Shown: positions 42,674 through 52,051, numbered from the stretch's first letter. The stretch: 59,559 nt of DNA from Oscillospiraceae bacterium (GCA_017435565.1 JAFSEU010000032.1:1-59559), one strand, 5' to 3'. The notes: generated from the sequence alone by a model not told the origin. A program made the numbers and translations.

Positions 42674-44062
42674 TTATTCGGTAGTGTTTTGTGAAAGCGT
42701 AAAACTGAATACGGTTCCTGTTCCGTATTGTGAGCGCACGCTTATTGCACCCTTATGTGCATCGACAATCATCTTGGCAAGTGGCAGACCCAATCCGTAG
42801 CCTGCGCTGCTGGATTTGATTCTGTCAACCTGGTAGAACCTCTGCCAGATTTTGTCGATATCGTCCGAAGCAATTCCGATTCCGTTGTCCTCGACCTCGC
42901 CTCTGATGATATTGCCTGTTTTTTTGAGGCTGACCTTTATAAATCCGTTTGTACGCCCGTATTTGACAGCATTTGATATAAGGTTTATAAAAAGCCTCAT
43001 TATGAGCGTCTGGTCTGCATTTATGATAATATCATCTTCAATATTGGTGATGATTTCAATGTTTTTATGCTGGGCGCTTTCTTCCATATCCTCGCATATC
43101 ATAAATGCGGTTTCGCTTAAATTAAACTCATCGCACGACAGCTTGAGTCTGTTGTCGTCGCCTCGCGAAAGCAGCAGCAGTTCTGAAATCAAAGCTGACA
43201 TTTTTTTTGCCTGTTTTAAAATCTTTTCAAGGCTGTCAATGTTTTCTTCAGATAAGTCCTTGCTTTCAAGAAGATATTCGCACTGCGAAACAATTATGGC
43301 AATCGGTGTCTGAAGCTCGTGTGAAGCATTGTCGGAAAATCGCTTTTCACTTTCAAAAGACTTTTGAAGTCTGTCAAACATCAGGTCGAATGTTTCGGAA
43401 AGCTGGAAGATTTCGTCATTCGGTGAAACGCTGTCAGAAAGGCTTATGCGTTGATTAAGGTCATTTCCGCTGTTTATATTATTTGCGGTCTGTATAATCT
43501 TGTTAATTGGGTTGAATGCGATTTTGGTAGTAAGATAACCTGCACCGATAACGATAAGAAGCATAATCGGCAACATAAAAAAGAAAACTTCAACGTTGAG
43601 GTTTGCAGTTGATGTAAGCGGTGTTGTAGCAAAGATGCCGCGTACCCAGACAGTTCCGTAACCATTGGCTTCGGTCATGATATCATAAACATAAAAATCG
43701 TCGCCGTATTCGCCGAATGATTGAAGCGACTCATGCTCAAAGTCAATCTGCGATGAGTGTATCGACGTTCCGCCATAAACCTGTTTGCGGTTCCGGTCGA
43801 AAATCGATACCTCAACACTTTCGGCAAGGCATACAGCCTGTGAAGTGTCCGATATTTTAATTTTGCCGTTTTCATATTGAACACTGTGTGATACCAATTC
43901 AACAGTGCTGATAAGCTTTTGCTGGGCATATTGCTTTGAAATGCGTTTGTCTGAGATGCTGATAAAAATTGCTGATGAAATCAGAATCACCGCAAGAATC
44001 AGCGCGTACCACATAGTTACCTTGAAGGTAATGGAAATTTTACGGCTTTTGGATTTATTCAT
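42674..44062 (-). CDS. Sensor histidine kinase
   Basis: A 462-residue membrane sensor. Two membrane helices (about 13-33 and 156-178) bracket an extracytoplasmic sensor domain; a HAMP domain follows (NPINKIIQTANNINSG), then the phosphoacceptor in SHELQTPIAII (H near 255), N box NLISNAVKYG, G1 EDNGIGIASDD and G2 GYGLGLPLAKMIVDAHKG. The signal is unknown. The gene starts 10 bases after the response regulator. Confidence 0.93.
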   Translation of the reverse strand: MNKSKSRKISITFKVTMWYALILAVILISSAIFISISDKRISKQYAQQKLISTVELVSHSVQYENGKIKISDTSQAVCLAESVEVSIFDRNRKQVYGGTSIHSSQIDFEHESLQSFGEYGDDFYVYDIMTEANGYGTVWVRGIFATTPLTSTANLNVEVFFFMLPIMLLIVIGAGYLTTKIAFNPINKIIQTANNINSGNDLNQRISLSDSVSPNDEIFQLSETFDLMFDRLQKSFESEKRFSDNASHELQTPIAIIVSQCEYLLESKDLSEENIDSLEKILKQAKKMSALISELLLLSRGDDNRLKLSCDEFNLSETAFMICEDMEESAQHKNIEIITNIEDDIIINADQTLIMRLFINLISNAVKYGRTNGFIKVSLKKTGNIIRGEVEDNGIGIASDDIDKIWQRFYQVDRIKSSSAGYGLGLPLAKMIVDAHKGAISVRSQYGTGTVFSFTLSQNTTE

Positions 44063-44072
44063 AGCATAATTT

Positions 44073-44744
44073 TCACTCGCTTTTAAGGACGTAACCCGAA
44101 TTTCTTACAGTATGTATCAGCTTGTTTTCGTAGTTATCATCAATTTTTTTGCGAAGATATCTAATGTAGACCCTGATAACAGAGGAATCGCCTTCAAAAT
44201 CAAAATTGCAGATATGCTCTTCAATTTTTTCCTTAGAGAGTATAATGCCTTCGTTTCTTACAAGATATTCAAGAACAGCAAATTCTTTGTTTGACAGCTC
44301 AATTCTGTTGCCCTGGCGGGTAACGGTTTTTTTTGAGCAATCTACAACAAGGTCATCAACCTTGAAAATGTTTGTGGAATTATCGGTGTTACGCCTTAAA
44401 AGAACTCTGATTCTTGCTAAAAGCTCATCAAAAGCAAATGGCTTTACAAGATAATCATCGGCGCCTGCATCAAGCCCTGCAACCCTGTCCCTGATATCGT
44501 GCTTTGCGGTCAGCAGAATTACAGGAGTATTGATTTTGCTGCTGCGTATTGCTTTCAGCGCAGAGATTCCGTCGCGTTTAGGCATCATAATATCCATTAC
44601 GATTGCGTCATAGTCACAGCTCTGTGCGTAGTAAAGTGCGTCATCACCGTTTGTGCAGCTGTCAACGCTATATCCGGCATTTTTTAGCCTTTTTACAATG
44701 ATTTCGTTAAGGTCAGTTTCGTCCTCAGCAATCAGTATACGCAC
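44073..44744 (-). CDS. OmpR/PhoB-family response regulator
   Basis: A 223-residue regulator. Receiver domain from VRILIAEDETDLNE with the phosphoacceptor in VMDIMMPKRDG (Asp near 51) and the conserved lysine in YLVKPFAFDELLARI; winged-helix C-terminal domain with SNKEFAVLEYLVRN and VIRVYIRYLRKKID. I take the GTG at 44744 as start because GGAGT lies 8 bases upstream; a frame opening at 44780 is possible but adds no family residues. Forms a two-component system with the downstream kinase. Confidence 0.92.
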   Translation of the reverse strand: MRILIAEDETDLNEIIVKRLKNAGYSVDSCTNGDDALYYAQSCDYDAIVMDIMMPKRDGISALKAIRSSKINTPVILLTAKHDIRDRVAGLDAGADDYLVKPFAFDELLARIRVLLRRNTDNSTNIFKVDDLVVDCSKKTVTRQGNRIELSNKEFAVLEYLVRNEGIILSKEKIEEHICNFDFEGDSSVIRVYIRYLRKKIDDNYENKLIHTVRNSGYVLKSE

Positions 44745-44784
44745 AAGCTCAACTCCTTCGCAAAAAGAATATCGTTGCATAAAT

Positions 44785-44814
44785 ATTATAACACACGAGT
44801 GCTCCTAAAATCAA
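44785..44814 (-). promoter_or_regulatory. Promoter of the two-component operon
   Basis: Minus strand TTGATT, 18 bases, TATAAT. Confidence 0.6.
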
Positions 44815-44874
44815 GACTATTTTATATGTTTGAAATTATTTTTGTGTTTTAATGTTTGCTTAACAATTTGCCGA

Positions 44875-45022
44875 TATAATACTGTTGTATCACAGAAGCA
44901 CTACGAAAAATGAAGCTGCATCATTTTGTGCTTTTGTGCATATATCCTTTAATCTTGGTTTTATTTGCGAGGAGAGAGTATCGGGCGAAGCTGCAATAAG
45001 CTTTGCCCGATCTTCCTTTTTG
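44875..45022 (+). ncRNA. Candidate small RNA between the two-component system and the solute-binding protein
   Basis: This 418-base gap holds a -10 box TATAAT (44875-44880, -35 poor), a nested hairpin AGAAGCAC...AAAATGA/TCATTTT...GTGCTTTT (about 44896-44937) and a strong terminator ATCGGGCGAAGCT / AGCTTTGCCCGAT with a T run (44980-45022). No reading frame of note lies between. The layout of promoter, structure and terminator suggests an RNA of about 130 bases; its class is unknown. Confidence 0.4.
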
Positions 45023-45068
45023 TTGATTATATACAAATATTTGTGTTGTTATCCGTCATTTTAAATGA

Positions 45069-45097
45069 TTGACTTTTTTGATTATTTGGTGTAGAAT
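45069..45097 (+). promoter_or_regulatory. Sigma-A promoter of the solute-binding protein gene
   Basis: TTGACT, 17 bases, TAGAAT. Confidence 0.6.
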
Positions 45098-45198
45098 GAT
45101 ATAAAGTCGTGTACCTGATGTCTGCAAGGTGCATTATATTTTGCATACAAATGGCAACGATTACATTTTTATTAAATAATTAAGTTAGGAGGCTGATT

Positions 45199-46659
45199 AT
45201 GAAAAAATACAAAAAGATTTTTTCAATGTTGCTCGCAGTAAGTATGCTCCCGACATTCGGCGCATGCAGCGAGGACAGCGGTGAAAGCGACGGTTCTTCC
45301 TCAGTATCGGGAACTTCCGTAACCGCAAATGATTATGAATGGACATCCGATGATGTTTCAATCGAAACCGAATCCGTTCGTGATATGCTTGATGAGGAAA
45401 GGGACATTACAGGACAGGAGATTGTCTGGCTTGGTTCATATTATATGAATCCTACTGAATCTTCTCCCGACCGTTCAAATGCTCTGGCTATGTTTGAAGA
45501 TGAGTTCGGCGCATCCGTCAGTGATGTTGTTGTCGGCTCGACCGAGCTTTTTGATAAGCTTTCCGCTATGATTCTCGGTGGTGAGCAGGTGGACTTTTTC
45601 GATTATCAGTGGCTTGCAATTCCGAACGGTGTATATAAAGAGCAGTACCAGCCCATTGACGGTATCATCGACCTTGAACACGAAATTTGGGACGATGTTG
45701 AAGGCTTTACTGAAATGTTTGAGGTAAATGGCGAACATTATATGGTTCCTCTTGATATCGCTGACAGCTCAATTATCACCTACAGCCGTTCGCTTATGAT
45801 TGATGAAGGCCTTGAAGATCCGTATGAGCTTTTCCTTAAAGGCGAATGGACATGGTCCAAGTTTGAAAGTATGATGGAAACTTTCAAGAATAATGCTGCT
45901 GATGGCGAAGTCAGATATGGTATTAATGGCTGGATCGGTCAGGCTCTTATGCAGTCTGCCGGTGTTGCTGTTGTTGAAAATGAAAACGGCACTTTTGTAA
46001 ATAATATTCACGCACCCGAGCTTGAGCAGTATGGCTTGCTTTTGCAGAATATGGCTTCTCAGAATCTTTATGATCCTTCATGGAAGTCATACTTCCCTGA
46101 GGACAATCTGACGTTGTTCTACGGTATGGGTACATGGACTCTTAAGGAATCCAACAACAAGAACCCCGAGGGTGATATCTTTATCGTTCCTATGCCTAAG
46201 TATGACGAGGCTGACGAACACTATATGTCCGTTGACATTCACTCCTATATGTGGGTTAAGAACTCTACAAAGGGCGATGCAGTAGGTGTCTTCCTTGAGT
46301 GTGAGAGACTTGCTTCAATTGACGATGATTTCGTTGATGCAGCGAAGGAAAAGGCAATGCTTCCCGATGCAAACAACGCTTCCGGAACAGCCTGCGGCTG
46401 GACAGAAGAACAGTACGACTTTATTATGAGCTGGAAGGACCCTGATGTTGTAACACCTATGTTTGACTTTGGCTTCGGTATTTCTACAAGAATGGCTACC
46501 GACGGTGACTACACCTTCGAGGGCAAGGGCGTTATGAACAACCTTTCAAGCGCTTTGATCACATTCAGTGCTGTTGACGGCTATCCCGGAACATGGGCTG
46601 AGCTTGTAACAATGTACGAAACAGTAATTGACGAGGAATTGGCCACATACAACAACTGA
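45199..46659 (+). CDS. Extracellular solute-binding lipoprotein (family 1, sugar-type)
   Basis: A 486-residue lipoprotein. Signal peptide with lipobox FGAC, lipidated cysteine at 23, and a Ser/Gly-rich linker. The rest matches carbohydrate-type ABC substrate-binding proteins (EIVWLGSYYM start of the first lobe, WTWSKFESMMETFKNNA hinge region, AMLPDANNASGTACGWTEEQY). No permease or ATPase gene is beside it, so it is an orphan here. AGGAGG precedes the ATG; it has its own promoter and terminator. The ligand cannot be read from sequence. Confidence 0.88.
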   Translation: MKKYKKIFSMLLAVSMLPTFGACSEDSGESDGSSSVSGTSVTANDYEWTSDDVSIETESVRDMLDEERDITGQEIVWLGSYYMNPTESSPDRSNALAMFEDEFGASVSDVVVGSTELFDKLSAMILGGEQVDFFDYQWLAIPNGVYKEQYQPIDGIIDLEHEIWDDVEGFTEMFEVNGEHYMVPLDIADSSIITYSRSLMIDEGLEDPYELFLKGEWTWSKFESMMETFKNNAADGEVRYGINGWIGQALMQSAGVAVVENENGTFVNNIHAPELEQYGLLLQNMASQNLYDPSWKSYFPEDNLTLFYGMGTWTLKESNNKNPEGDIFIVPMPKYDEADEHYMSVDIHSYMWVKNSTKGDAVGVFLECERLASIDDDFVDAAKEKAMLPDANNASGTACGWTEEQYDFIMSWKDPDVVTPMFDFGFGISTRMATDGDYTFEGKGVMNNLSSALITFSAVDGYPGTWAELVTMYETVIDEELATYNN

Positions 46660-46675
46660 TTCTTCTGAAATCAAT

Positions 46676-46711
46676 AAATGCGGAAGGGTTTCGACCTTTC
46701 CGCATTTTAAT
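46676..46711 (+). terminator. Terminator of the solute-binding protein gene
   Basis: AATGCGGAAGG / CCTTTCCGCATT followed by a short T run. Confidence 0.8.
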
Positions 46712-46714
46712 TTA

Positions 46715-46743
46715 TTGACGATTATTCCGTGGTGTGATATAAT
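46715..46743 (+). promoter_or_regulatory. Sigma-A promoter of the nuclease-like hypothetical gene
   Basis: TTGACG, 17 bases, TATAAT. Confidence 0.7.
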
Positions 46744-46780
46744 TTTACTGAAAAAAATTTAAAGAGGAGCGTGCAAAGCA

Positions 46781-47527
46781 ATGGACACACTACGGTTTCA
46801 ACAAGCGTGCGATGCTGTTTTGCGGAAGGAAAAAGCAAGCAGCGGAATCGGCACACTTTCCGAAAAGAGTATGCACGCTGTTTTAAAACGCTATTTTGAG
46901 CCTGATGAATCACGTCACGAAATATCTGTCGGCGGCTTTGTTGCCGACATTGTCAACGAAAACGGAATTGTTGAAATTCAGACGCGTTCTTTGCACGGTA
47001 TGAATAAAAAGCTTGATGCGTTTCTTGCCTGCTGCAAGGTGACTGTGGTTTATCCGATTGTCTGCACTAAACGCATTATCTGGACCGATAAAGAAACAGG
47101 CGAGATCAGAATCAGTCGCAGCTCAAACAGAAAGAAAAGTTTGAGCTGGGCTTTGCACGAAATTTATTATCTGCGAAAGTTTATTTCAAACCCGAATTTC
47201 TCTATCTGTCTTATGCATATTGATGCTGATGATTACCGTATGCAGCTTAATAAATCAAAAGCACGCAGAAATTGTATATGTGACCGTTTTCCGACAAAGC
47301 TCAATGAAGAACTGTATATAAATCATCCGAGTGATTTTTTGCAATTTTTGCCTGAAAATCTGCCGTGTCCGTTTACAACATCCGATGTTGCAAAAAGCGG
47401 TAATATGCCTTTGCCATGCGCTCAAAGCCTTATGTATTTTCTTTATGATGCAAATATCGCACAAAGAGTCGGAAAGGACAAAAACAGCTATCTTTATAAG
47501 CTAAATGTCGTAGGTGAGCAGAACTGA
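46781..47527 (+). CDS. Hypothetical protein with a PD-(D/E)XK-like N-terminal core
   Basis: A 248-residue cytosolic protein I cannot place in a named family. The first 70 residues look like the nuclease core helix and strands: SEKSMHAVLKRYFE (helix with Glu 28), ISVGGFVADIV (Asp 56) and GIVEIQTR (Glu 65, Gln 67), a D-Xn-E-X-Q arrangement. The C-terminal part (about 185-240) resembles a winged helix. Function unproven; nuclease activity is an inference from the motif. GAGGAG precedes the ATG. Its end overlaps a convergent minus-strand gene by 27 bases. Confidence 0.7.
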   Translation: MDTLRFQQACDAVLRKEKASSGIGTLSEKSMHAVLKRYFEPDESRHEISVGGFVADIVNENGIVEIQTRSLHGMNKKLDAFLACCKVTVVYPIVCTKRIIWTDKETGEIRISRSSNRKKSLSWALHEIYYLRKFISNPNFSICLMHIDADDYRMQLNKSKARRNCICDRFPTKLNEELYINHPSDFLQFLPENLPCPFTTSDVAKSGNMPLPCAQSLMYFLYDANIAQRVGKDKNSYLYKLNVVGEQN

Positions 47528-47848
47528 TAATGCCTGCGGTTCTATCAGAACAAAGCAATTGTTGTCGTTGCAGTATTTTTCACAGATACTTAATGTGTTT
47601 TCGTTTGCCCCGAAATCAACTATGAATACCGTGAAATTTGCTTGGCATACTGTTTCAAGAGATTTTGTTATCGAAATCAGCTTGATTTCGATGTCGGTTG
47701 TTTTTTCACTTATCGGAAGAATGCAGTAGATTGCTTCAGTGGAATGCGTGTGAAAAAATTTTCTGATCAATACTTCAGTCAATATAGATATAATCGGAAT
47801 GCACAGCATTATCGCCGCTGACAGCAATGCTTTATACAACAAAATCAA
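47501..47848 (-). CDS. Small membrane-anchored hypothetical protein
   Basis: A 115-residue protein with an N-terminal membrane helix (LLYKALLSAAIMLCIPIISILTEV) and a soluble domain ending FIVDFGANENTLSICEKYC, reminiscent of a small alpha/beta domain. No ATG start; TTG codons at 47848 and 47842 are candidates, the second having better spacing from AGAAGG. The family is not recognised, and the 27-base convergent overlap with the gene on the other strand is unusual, so the call is tentative. Confidence 0.5.
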   Translation of the reverse strand: MILLYKALLSAAIMLCIPIISILTEVLIRKFFHTHSTEAIYCILPISEKTTDIEIKLISITKSLETVCQANFTVFIVDFGANENTLSICEKYCNDNNCFVLIEPQALSVLLTYDI

Positions 47849-47918
47849 AACCTTCTTTCTTACGAAAATGCTTTGATATATGATATGTTGAAAACCTAAA
47901 TTTGTTAAAATAAACGCA

Positions 47919-47962
47919 AAAAAATGCTTTAAAGCAACGGGTGCTTTAAAGCATTTTTATTT
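47919..47962. terminator. Bidirectional terminator
   Basis: AAAATGCTTTAAAGCA / TGCTTTAAAGCATTTT, a 16-bp perfect stem; it closes the amidase operon. Confidence 0.85.
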
Positions 47963-47971
47963 TTGTATTAT

Positions 47972-50725
47972 TCAAAAACCTGCCGCATAATTTACAATTC
48001 CGTCGGCAATTGCCTGTGCAATCTGACTCTGATAATCCGGATTTGTCAGAACGCTTGCTTCGGTATAATTCGTAATATATGCCATTTCAACAAGAATTGA
48101 AGGGAAATCAGGTTGAGTGGTGACGTAAAAGTAATCAAACCTTGCACCTTCAGATTTGTTAGTTCCGTGGATTTTGTGCTCGAAAAATGCACCAAGTGAT
48201 TGCTCGACTGCTTTTGCAAGCGGATATGCAAACGGCTGGAAATAATATGTGGATGAGCCCTGTGCCGACGATGATGTAGATCCGTTGCAATGCAGTGATA
48301 TGAATAGGTCGGGGTCGTATTGACGTGCGATATCGCTTCGTTCATCGGTCGGATATGGTGTATTCTCTGTCTGAAGTCTGATAACTGTTGCACCCATTGC
48401 TTCAAGCTTTTGTTCAAGCTGAATGCTTACACCGAGATTGGCAGAGGCTTCTTCACAATAAAGGCCTTTTGAGCTGAATCTTCCCAAAGCACCGGGGTCG
48501 TATTCGCCGCTTGAAATATAGCCGTGACCGGGGTCAATGACAATAACCATATCTGAAACAGCGGTTTCAGGTCCGTTGAAGCTGAACACAATGCACCCTT
48601 CGGAATCATAGCTTACAGTAACACCGCTGTAGCTGCCGCTTTTTGAAAGTGTCAGATCAAGAGCTACCTTCTGTGTGCCGTCAACGGTGATGAGCCTCCA
48701 TGATGAACTGCCAAACAGTGAACCTTCAGGAAAATCAAATCCGCCCGATGCCGCTGTGCAGTAATCAAAAACAATGCTGATTGTGCTTGGAGAAAAGCTG
48801 TTAAGGAAATAATCACCCCAGTCGCCGTAAATATTGTTGTTGAAGGTAATAGGCGAATAAAGTATGCAGTATGGTGTCTTGTAATCCTGATTAAGCTTGA
48901 TGACCGTGTCGTTTCCTGTTGTATAACAGCTGTTTGCGGTGATGTTGTTCTGCGAAATTGTGTTTTCAGAAAGCAGAACTGCATTTTCTGTTTTGACACG
49001 TCTGCCGGATTTCGTGACATAGTAGCCAACGCCTTCATAAGTGACCGTTTTTGAAAGGAAATCAATCGTGTTGGCTGCAAGCTTCATTTGAGTGGGAACA
49101 GGGATTCTGTCTGTGGATTCATCAGGGTAAACAGTTGTATTGTCGGTAGAGATTTTTACAACAGTACCGCTTACAGAGCCGCTTGCGTTAGTAACGGAAT
49201 TTCCTGAATTTGCTGAGATCACATCGCTGGTAATGGGTTTGTCATTGCTGCTTTGTGAGTCGTTGTTTTGTGAGCTTTGTGCGGCGACAGTCACGTTTGC
49301 ACCGCTGATTGACTCGCTGCATCCGTTAAAAGAGCCATAGAGTGAAATCCTTCCCAAGCCCTGAGCTGAAATTGTTGCAGGCGGCATTGTGAAGGTGCAT
49401 TGATACAGCTTGTAGCCTGCGCTGTCAGTCGTATCAGTCTGCTGCATAGTCAACGTAGTTGAATTCAATGTTGCCGATACGTTTGCACCGGGGTATGCAT
49501 ATACGCTGACATTCAATGTATTTGAGCCGTCTACGGTAACATCCGCATTGGGTGTTAATGATGATGTGTTGAATATGTTGACGTTTCTTGTGATGGTGTA
49601 GACTTTTGTGGAATTGTTGTTGCTGATAGTAAATGTGTTTTGACCGACGTTAAGATCTTTCTGTACGGAAAAAGAGCCTTCACCGTCAGTTTCAATCGCT
49701 TCACCGTTAATAACAAGGTCGAAGTTGGGGTCACAGTTTCCCGAAAAAATAATGCTGCTTTCGTTTGTTGAAAAGGCGTCCTGCGTTGGCGTCGAAATTG
49801 AAAGCTCGTTTCCAAGCAAATCCATATCAAGGCTGTTGGAAAAATACCTCTTTACGGTTTCGATGCTTGCGCTCTGATCATTTGTCATTGCTTGATACGA
49901 AGAAAATACAACACCGTTGCTGTTTTCGTAATTATCAATTTCCACAAGCTTTCCGGTAAGCTGTTGCGCGTTTCCCTGCTGTAAGACTCCGTTGTTGCAT
50001 AAATAAATTGCGGGAATATCAGAATATGATGAATCACCGTCATTTTTTAAGATGAAATCAAATTCTGAATTATTTTTGTTATCTTGAGAAACTCTGTCAA
50101 GTCCGATTTGAATGCTATCGTCACAAGCCTCAAGTGCTTTTAATGCACAATCAAATGCCTTGTGGTTGGCTTCATCAAGATAGCAATCAAAACCGATGCC
50201 GCCGCCGTAGGAAAGATATTCAGAATAGTAAGCGGCGTTAGATTCAATATATGGATTATCAAAAATAACAGCGTCGGGAGAATGCCTTGAAACAATGCCC
50301 GAAACAATGTGTGTTGAATGGTCGCCTGCATCATAAAGGCTTTCACACTCGCTCATAGCCAGAGCAAAGTCGATGATAAGATATACTTTAAATCCGCATT
50401 TCTTTGCATAGCTGACCATTGAATCAACAGGGTAGACATCATCTGACAGTGTATCAATATCAGTGCTGTAAAAGCGTTCGTCATCATTATCGGTGTTTAT
50501 GACAACAGTATCAAGCCCGACATTGCCGAGATAATCAAGCATCTCTATGTATTCGGATTCAGTTGTCTGTGAGGTAAAGTCGATTCCTGCATTCAGTAAC
50601 ACGGCTTTAATTTTGTTTTCATATGGTGCTCCTGCCGCTGTCGGTGTAGTGTTCACGCCGGAAAGCGAGAGGAGAGGGATTATCATAATCATTGATATTA
50701 TGATTGCAGTTAAGCGTCTTTTCAT
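47972..50725 (-). CDS. Large secreted N-acetylmuramoyl-L-alanine amidase with barrel-like N-terminus
   Basis: A 917-residue secreted protein. Signal sequence to about 30. Residues about 35-270 (IKAVLLNAGIDF, VVINTDND, VYLIIDFALAMSE) look like a TIM-barrel glycosidase-like region related to the GHL10 protein upstream, without a clear catalytic pair. Ig-like modules follow at about 315-480, then a Ser/Asn-rich linker and a beta domain. The last 190 residues are an Amidase_3 domain with zinc ligands DPGHG, the glutamate in CEEASANL, SLHCNGS and catalytic VEMAYITN. It should cleave the amide bond between MurNAc and L-Ala. Overlaps the upstream gene by ATGA. Confidence 0.88.
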   Translation of the reverse strand: MKRRLTAIIISMIMIIPLLSLSGVNTTPTAAGAPYENKIKAVLLNAGIDFTSQTTESEYIEMLDYLGNVGLDTVVINTDNDDERFYSTDIDTLSDDVYPVDSMVSYAKKCGFKVYLIIDFALAMSECESLYDAGDHSTHIVSGIVSRHSPDAVIFDNPYIESNAAYYSEYLSYGGGIGFDCYLDEANHKAFDCALKALEACDDSIQIGLDRVSQDNKNNSEFDFILKNDGDSSYSDIPAIYLCNNGVLQQGNAQQLTGKLVEIDNYENSNGVVFSSYQAMTNDQSASIETVKRYFSNSLDMDLLGNELSISTPTQDAFSTNESSIIFSGNCDPNFDLVINGEAIETDGEGSFSVQKDLNVGQNTFTISNNNSTKVYTITRNVNIFNTSSLTPNADVTVDGSNTLNVSVYAYPGANVSATLNSTTLTMQQTDTTDSAGYKLYQCTFTMPPATISAQGLGRISLYGSFNGCSESISGANVTVAAQSSQNNDSQSSNDKPITSDVISANSGNSVTNASGSVSGTVVKISTDNTTVYPDESTDRIPVPTQMKLAANTIDFLSKTVTYEGVGYYVTKSGRRVKTENAVLLSENTISQNNITANSCYTTGNDTVIKLNQDYKTPYCILYSPITFNNNIYGDWGDYFLNSFSPSTISIVFDYCTAASGGFDFPEGSLFGSSSWRLITVDGTQKVALDLTLSKSGSYSGVTVSYDSEGCIVFSFNGPETAVSDMVIVIDPGHGYISSGEYDPGALGRFSSKGLYCEEASANLGVSIQLEQKLEAMGATVIRLQTENTPYPTDERSDIARQYDPDLFISLHCNGSTSSSAQGSSTYYFQPFAYPLAKAVEQSLGAFFEHKIHGTNKSEGARFDYFYVTTQPDFPSILVEMAYITNYTEASVLTNPDYQSQIAQAIADGIVNYAAGF

Positions 50726-51978
50726 ATGTTTTCCTTTGCTAAAACAGTTTTTATGCTACAGCGCACATCGTATAAAAGCTGTGCGTTGCTTTCAGGTTCA
50801 AAAGTTGATGAGTAGCTGTATATTGCCGCACCGTCAAATGCTTTGTCGCCAATTACAGACTCAAGCTGACGTGCGCTTAAATCTGCGTCGGACCATTCGT
50901 CTTTATCTTCGGCATATTTGTATGTACATATTCCAATAATCAGCTTTATATCGGAATCAGCGCATTTTTGCTTCCAGATGCTGAGCATATTGTCAAACGG
51001 TGCGGTTTCATTTGTATATCCGAAATATATCTGCGGAACGATATAATCACAGTAGCCGTTTTGCGCACACCATAAATCAACATCCGCATAAAGGCTCTTG
51101 TTGGCGTTGTCAGTTGCAGCAGGGCTTATTCCGAACAGGATATTTTGGTCATAGCTTTTTACTGTACTAAAAATTTCAGATACAAGGGCATTTGTGTTGG
51201 AATATCGCCACAGATTCAGGTCAGTACTTCCTGAAGAGGCAAAAGCGTCACTGTCAAAAGAAATATCTGTTGTGGGATAAAAATAGTCATCAATATGTAT
51301 TCCGTCAATATCATAATTATGCAGAATTTCTTCAATTCCGTCGGTTACAAGCTGCCGTGTTTCGTAATATGCAGGATTCAGGTAATAAACACCGCTGTAT
51401 TCAACAATATATGTACCGTTTTTTTCAGGGTCGTTGTACCATTGTTTTAATATATAATCATCGGACATAAGGTTTATATCGTCAGCACTCATAAGTCTTA
51501 ACGGATTGACCCATGCGTGGAAGGAAAGTCCGAGGCTGTGTGCGGTATCGGTCATAATTTCGAGAGGGTCAAAGCTGATTTTTGTTCCCAAAGTGCCCGA
51601 GCATCTGGCGGCCATCGGAAAAATTCCCGAATAATAATATGCGTCGCCATGTGCACGAACATGAACATAAACAGTATTTATGCCGAGATCTTTTGCATTT
51701 TGAAAACGCTCTCTGATGTTAGCTGCGAATTCCTGTCTTGTTTTACCCTGCAGGATATTGCGGTATTCAAAATACGGAAACCACATAGCTCTGACTTCTT
51801 CATAATTTATCGGTGTATGAACCTCAAGGGCTGAAAAATCGGTGTGTATAATGGGTGAAGATGAACTGAACACAGCTGCGTTGTCAGTAATGCTTTGTTC
51901 GATTGGTGAAAGGGTTGAAAGAACAAAGAATATAAACACAAAAATCGCAGTTAAAGCTCCTGAAAGTCTGATAATCAT
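50722..51978 (-). CDS. GHL10-family glycoside hydrolase-like protein
   Basis: A 418-residue protein with an N-terminal signal anchor (MIIRLSGALTAIFVFIFFVL) and a PF02638-type barrel: EVRAMWFPYFEYRN, VYVHVRAHGDAYY, LSFHAWVNPLRLM, GIEEILHNYDIDGIHIDDYFYP and LFGISPAATDN follow family order. Members act on, or bind, peptidoglycan or other wall glycans. I start at 51978 where GAGGT precedes the ATG. The 4-base overlap with the amidase gene implies co-translation and a joint cell-wall role. Confidence 0.88.
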   Translation of the reverse strand: MIIRLSGALTAIFVFIFFVLSTLSPIEQSITDNAAVFSSSSPIIHTDFSALEVHTPINYEEVRAMWFPYFEYRNILQGKTRQEFAANIRERFQNAKDLGINTVYVHVRAHGDAYYYSGIFPMAARCSGTLGTKISFDPLEIMTDTAHSLGLSFHAWVNPLRLMSADDINLMSDDYILKQWYNDPEKNGTYIVEYSGVYYLNPAYYETRQLVTDGIEEILHNYDIDGIHIDDYFYPTTDISFDSDAFASSGSTDLNLWRYSNTNALVSEIFSTVKSYDQNILFGISPAATDNANKSLYADVDLWCAQNGYCDYIVPQIYFGYTNETAPFDNMLSIWKQKCADSDIKLIIGICTYKYAEDKDEWSDADLSARQLESVIGDKAFDGAAIYSYSSTFEPESNAQLLYDVRCSIKTVLAKENI

Positions 51979-52022
51979 AACTACCTCATTTATCAGAAAG
52001 CGCATTTTTTGCATACATTATT

Positions 52023-52051
52023 ATTTTACAACAAATGGCACCTTCTGTCAA
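52023..52051 (-). promoter_or_regulatory. Sigma-A promoter of the GHL10-amidase operon
   Basis: Minus strand TTGACA, 17 bases, TAAAAT. Confidence 0.72.
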
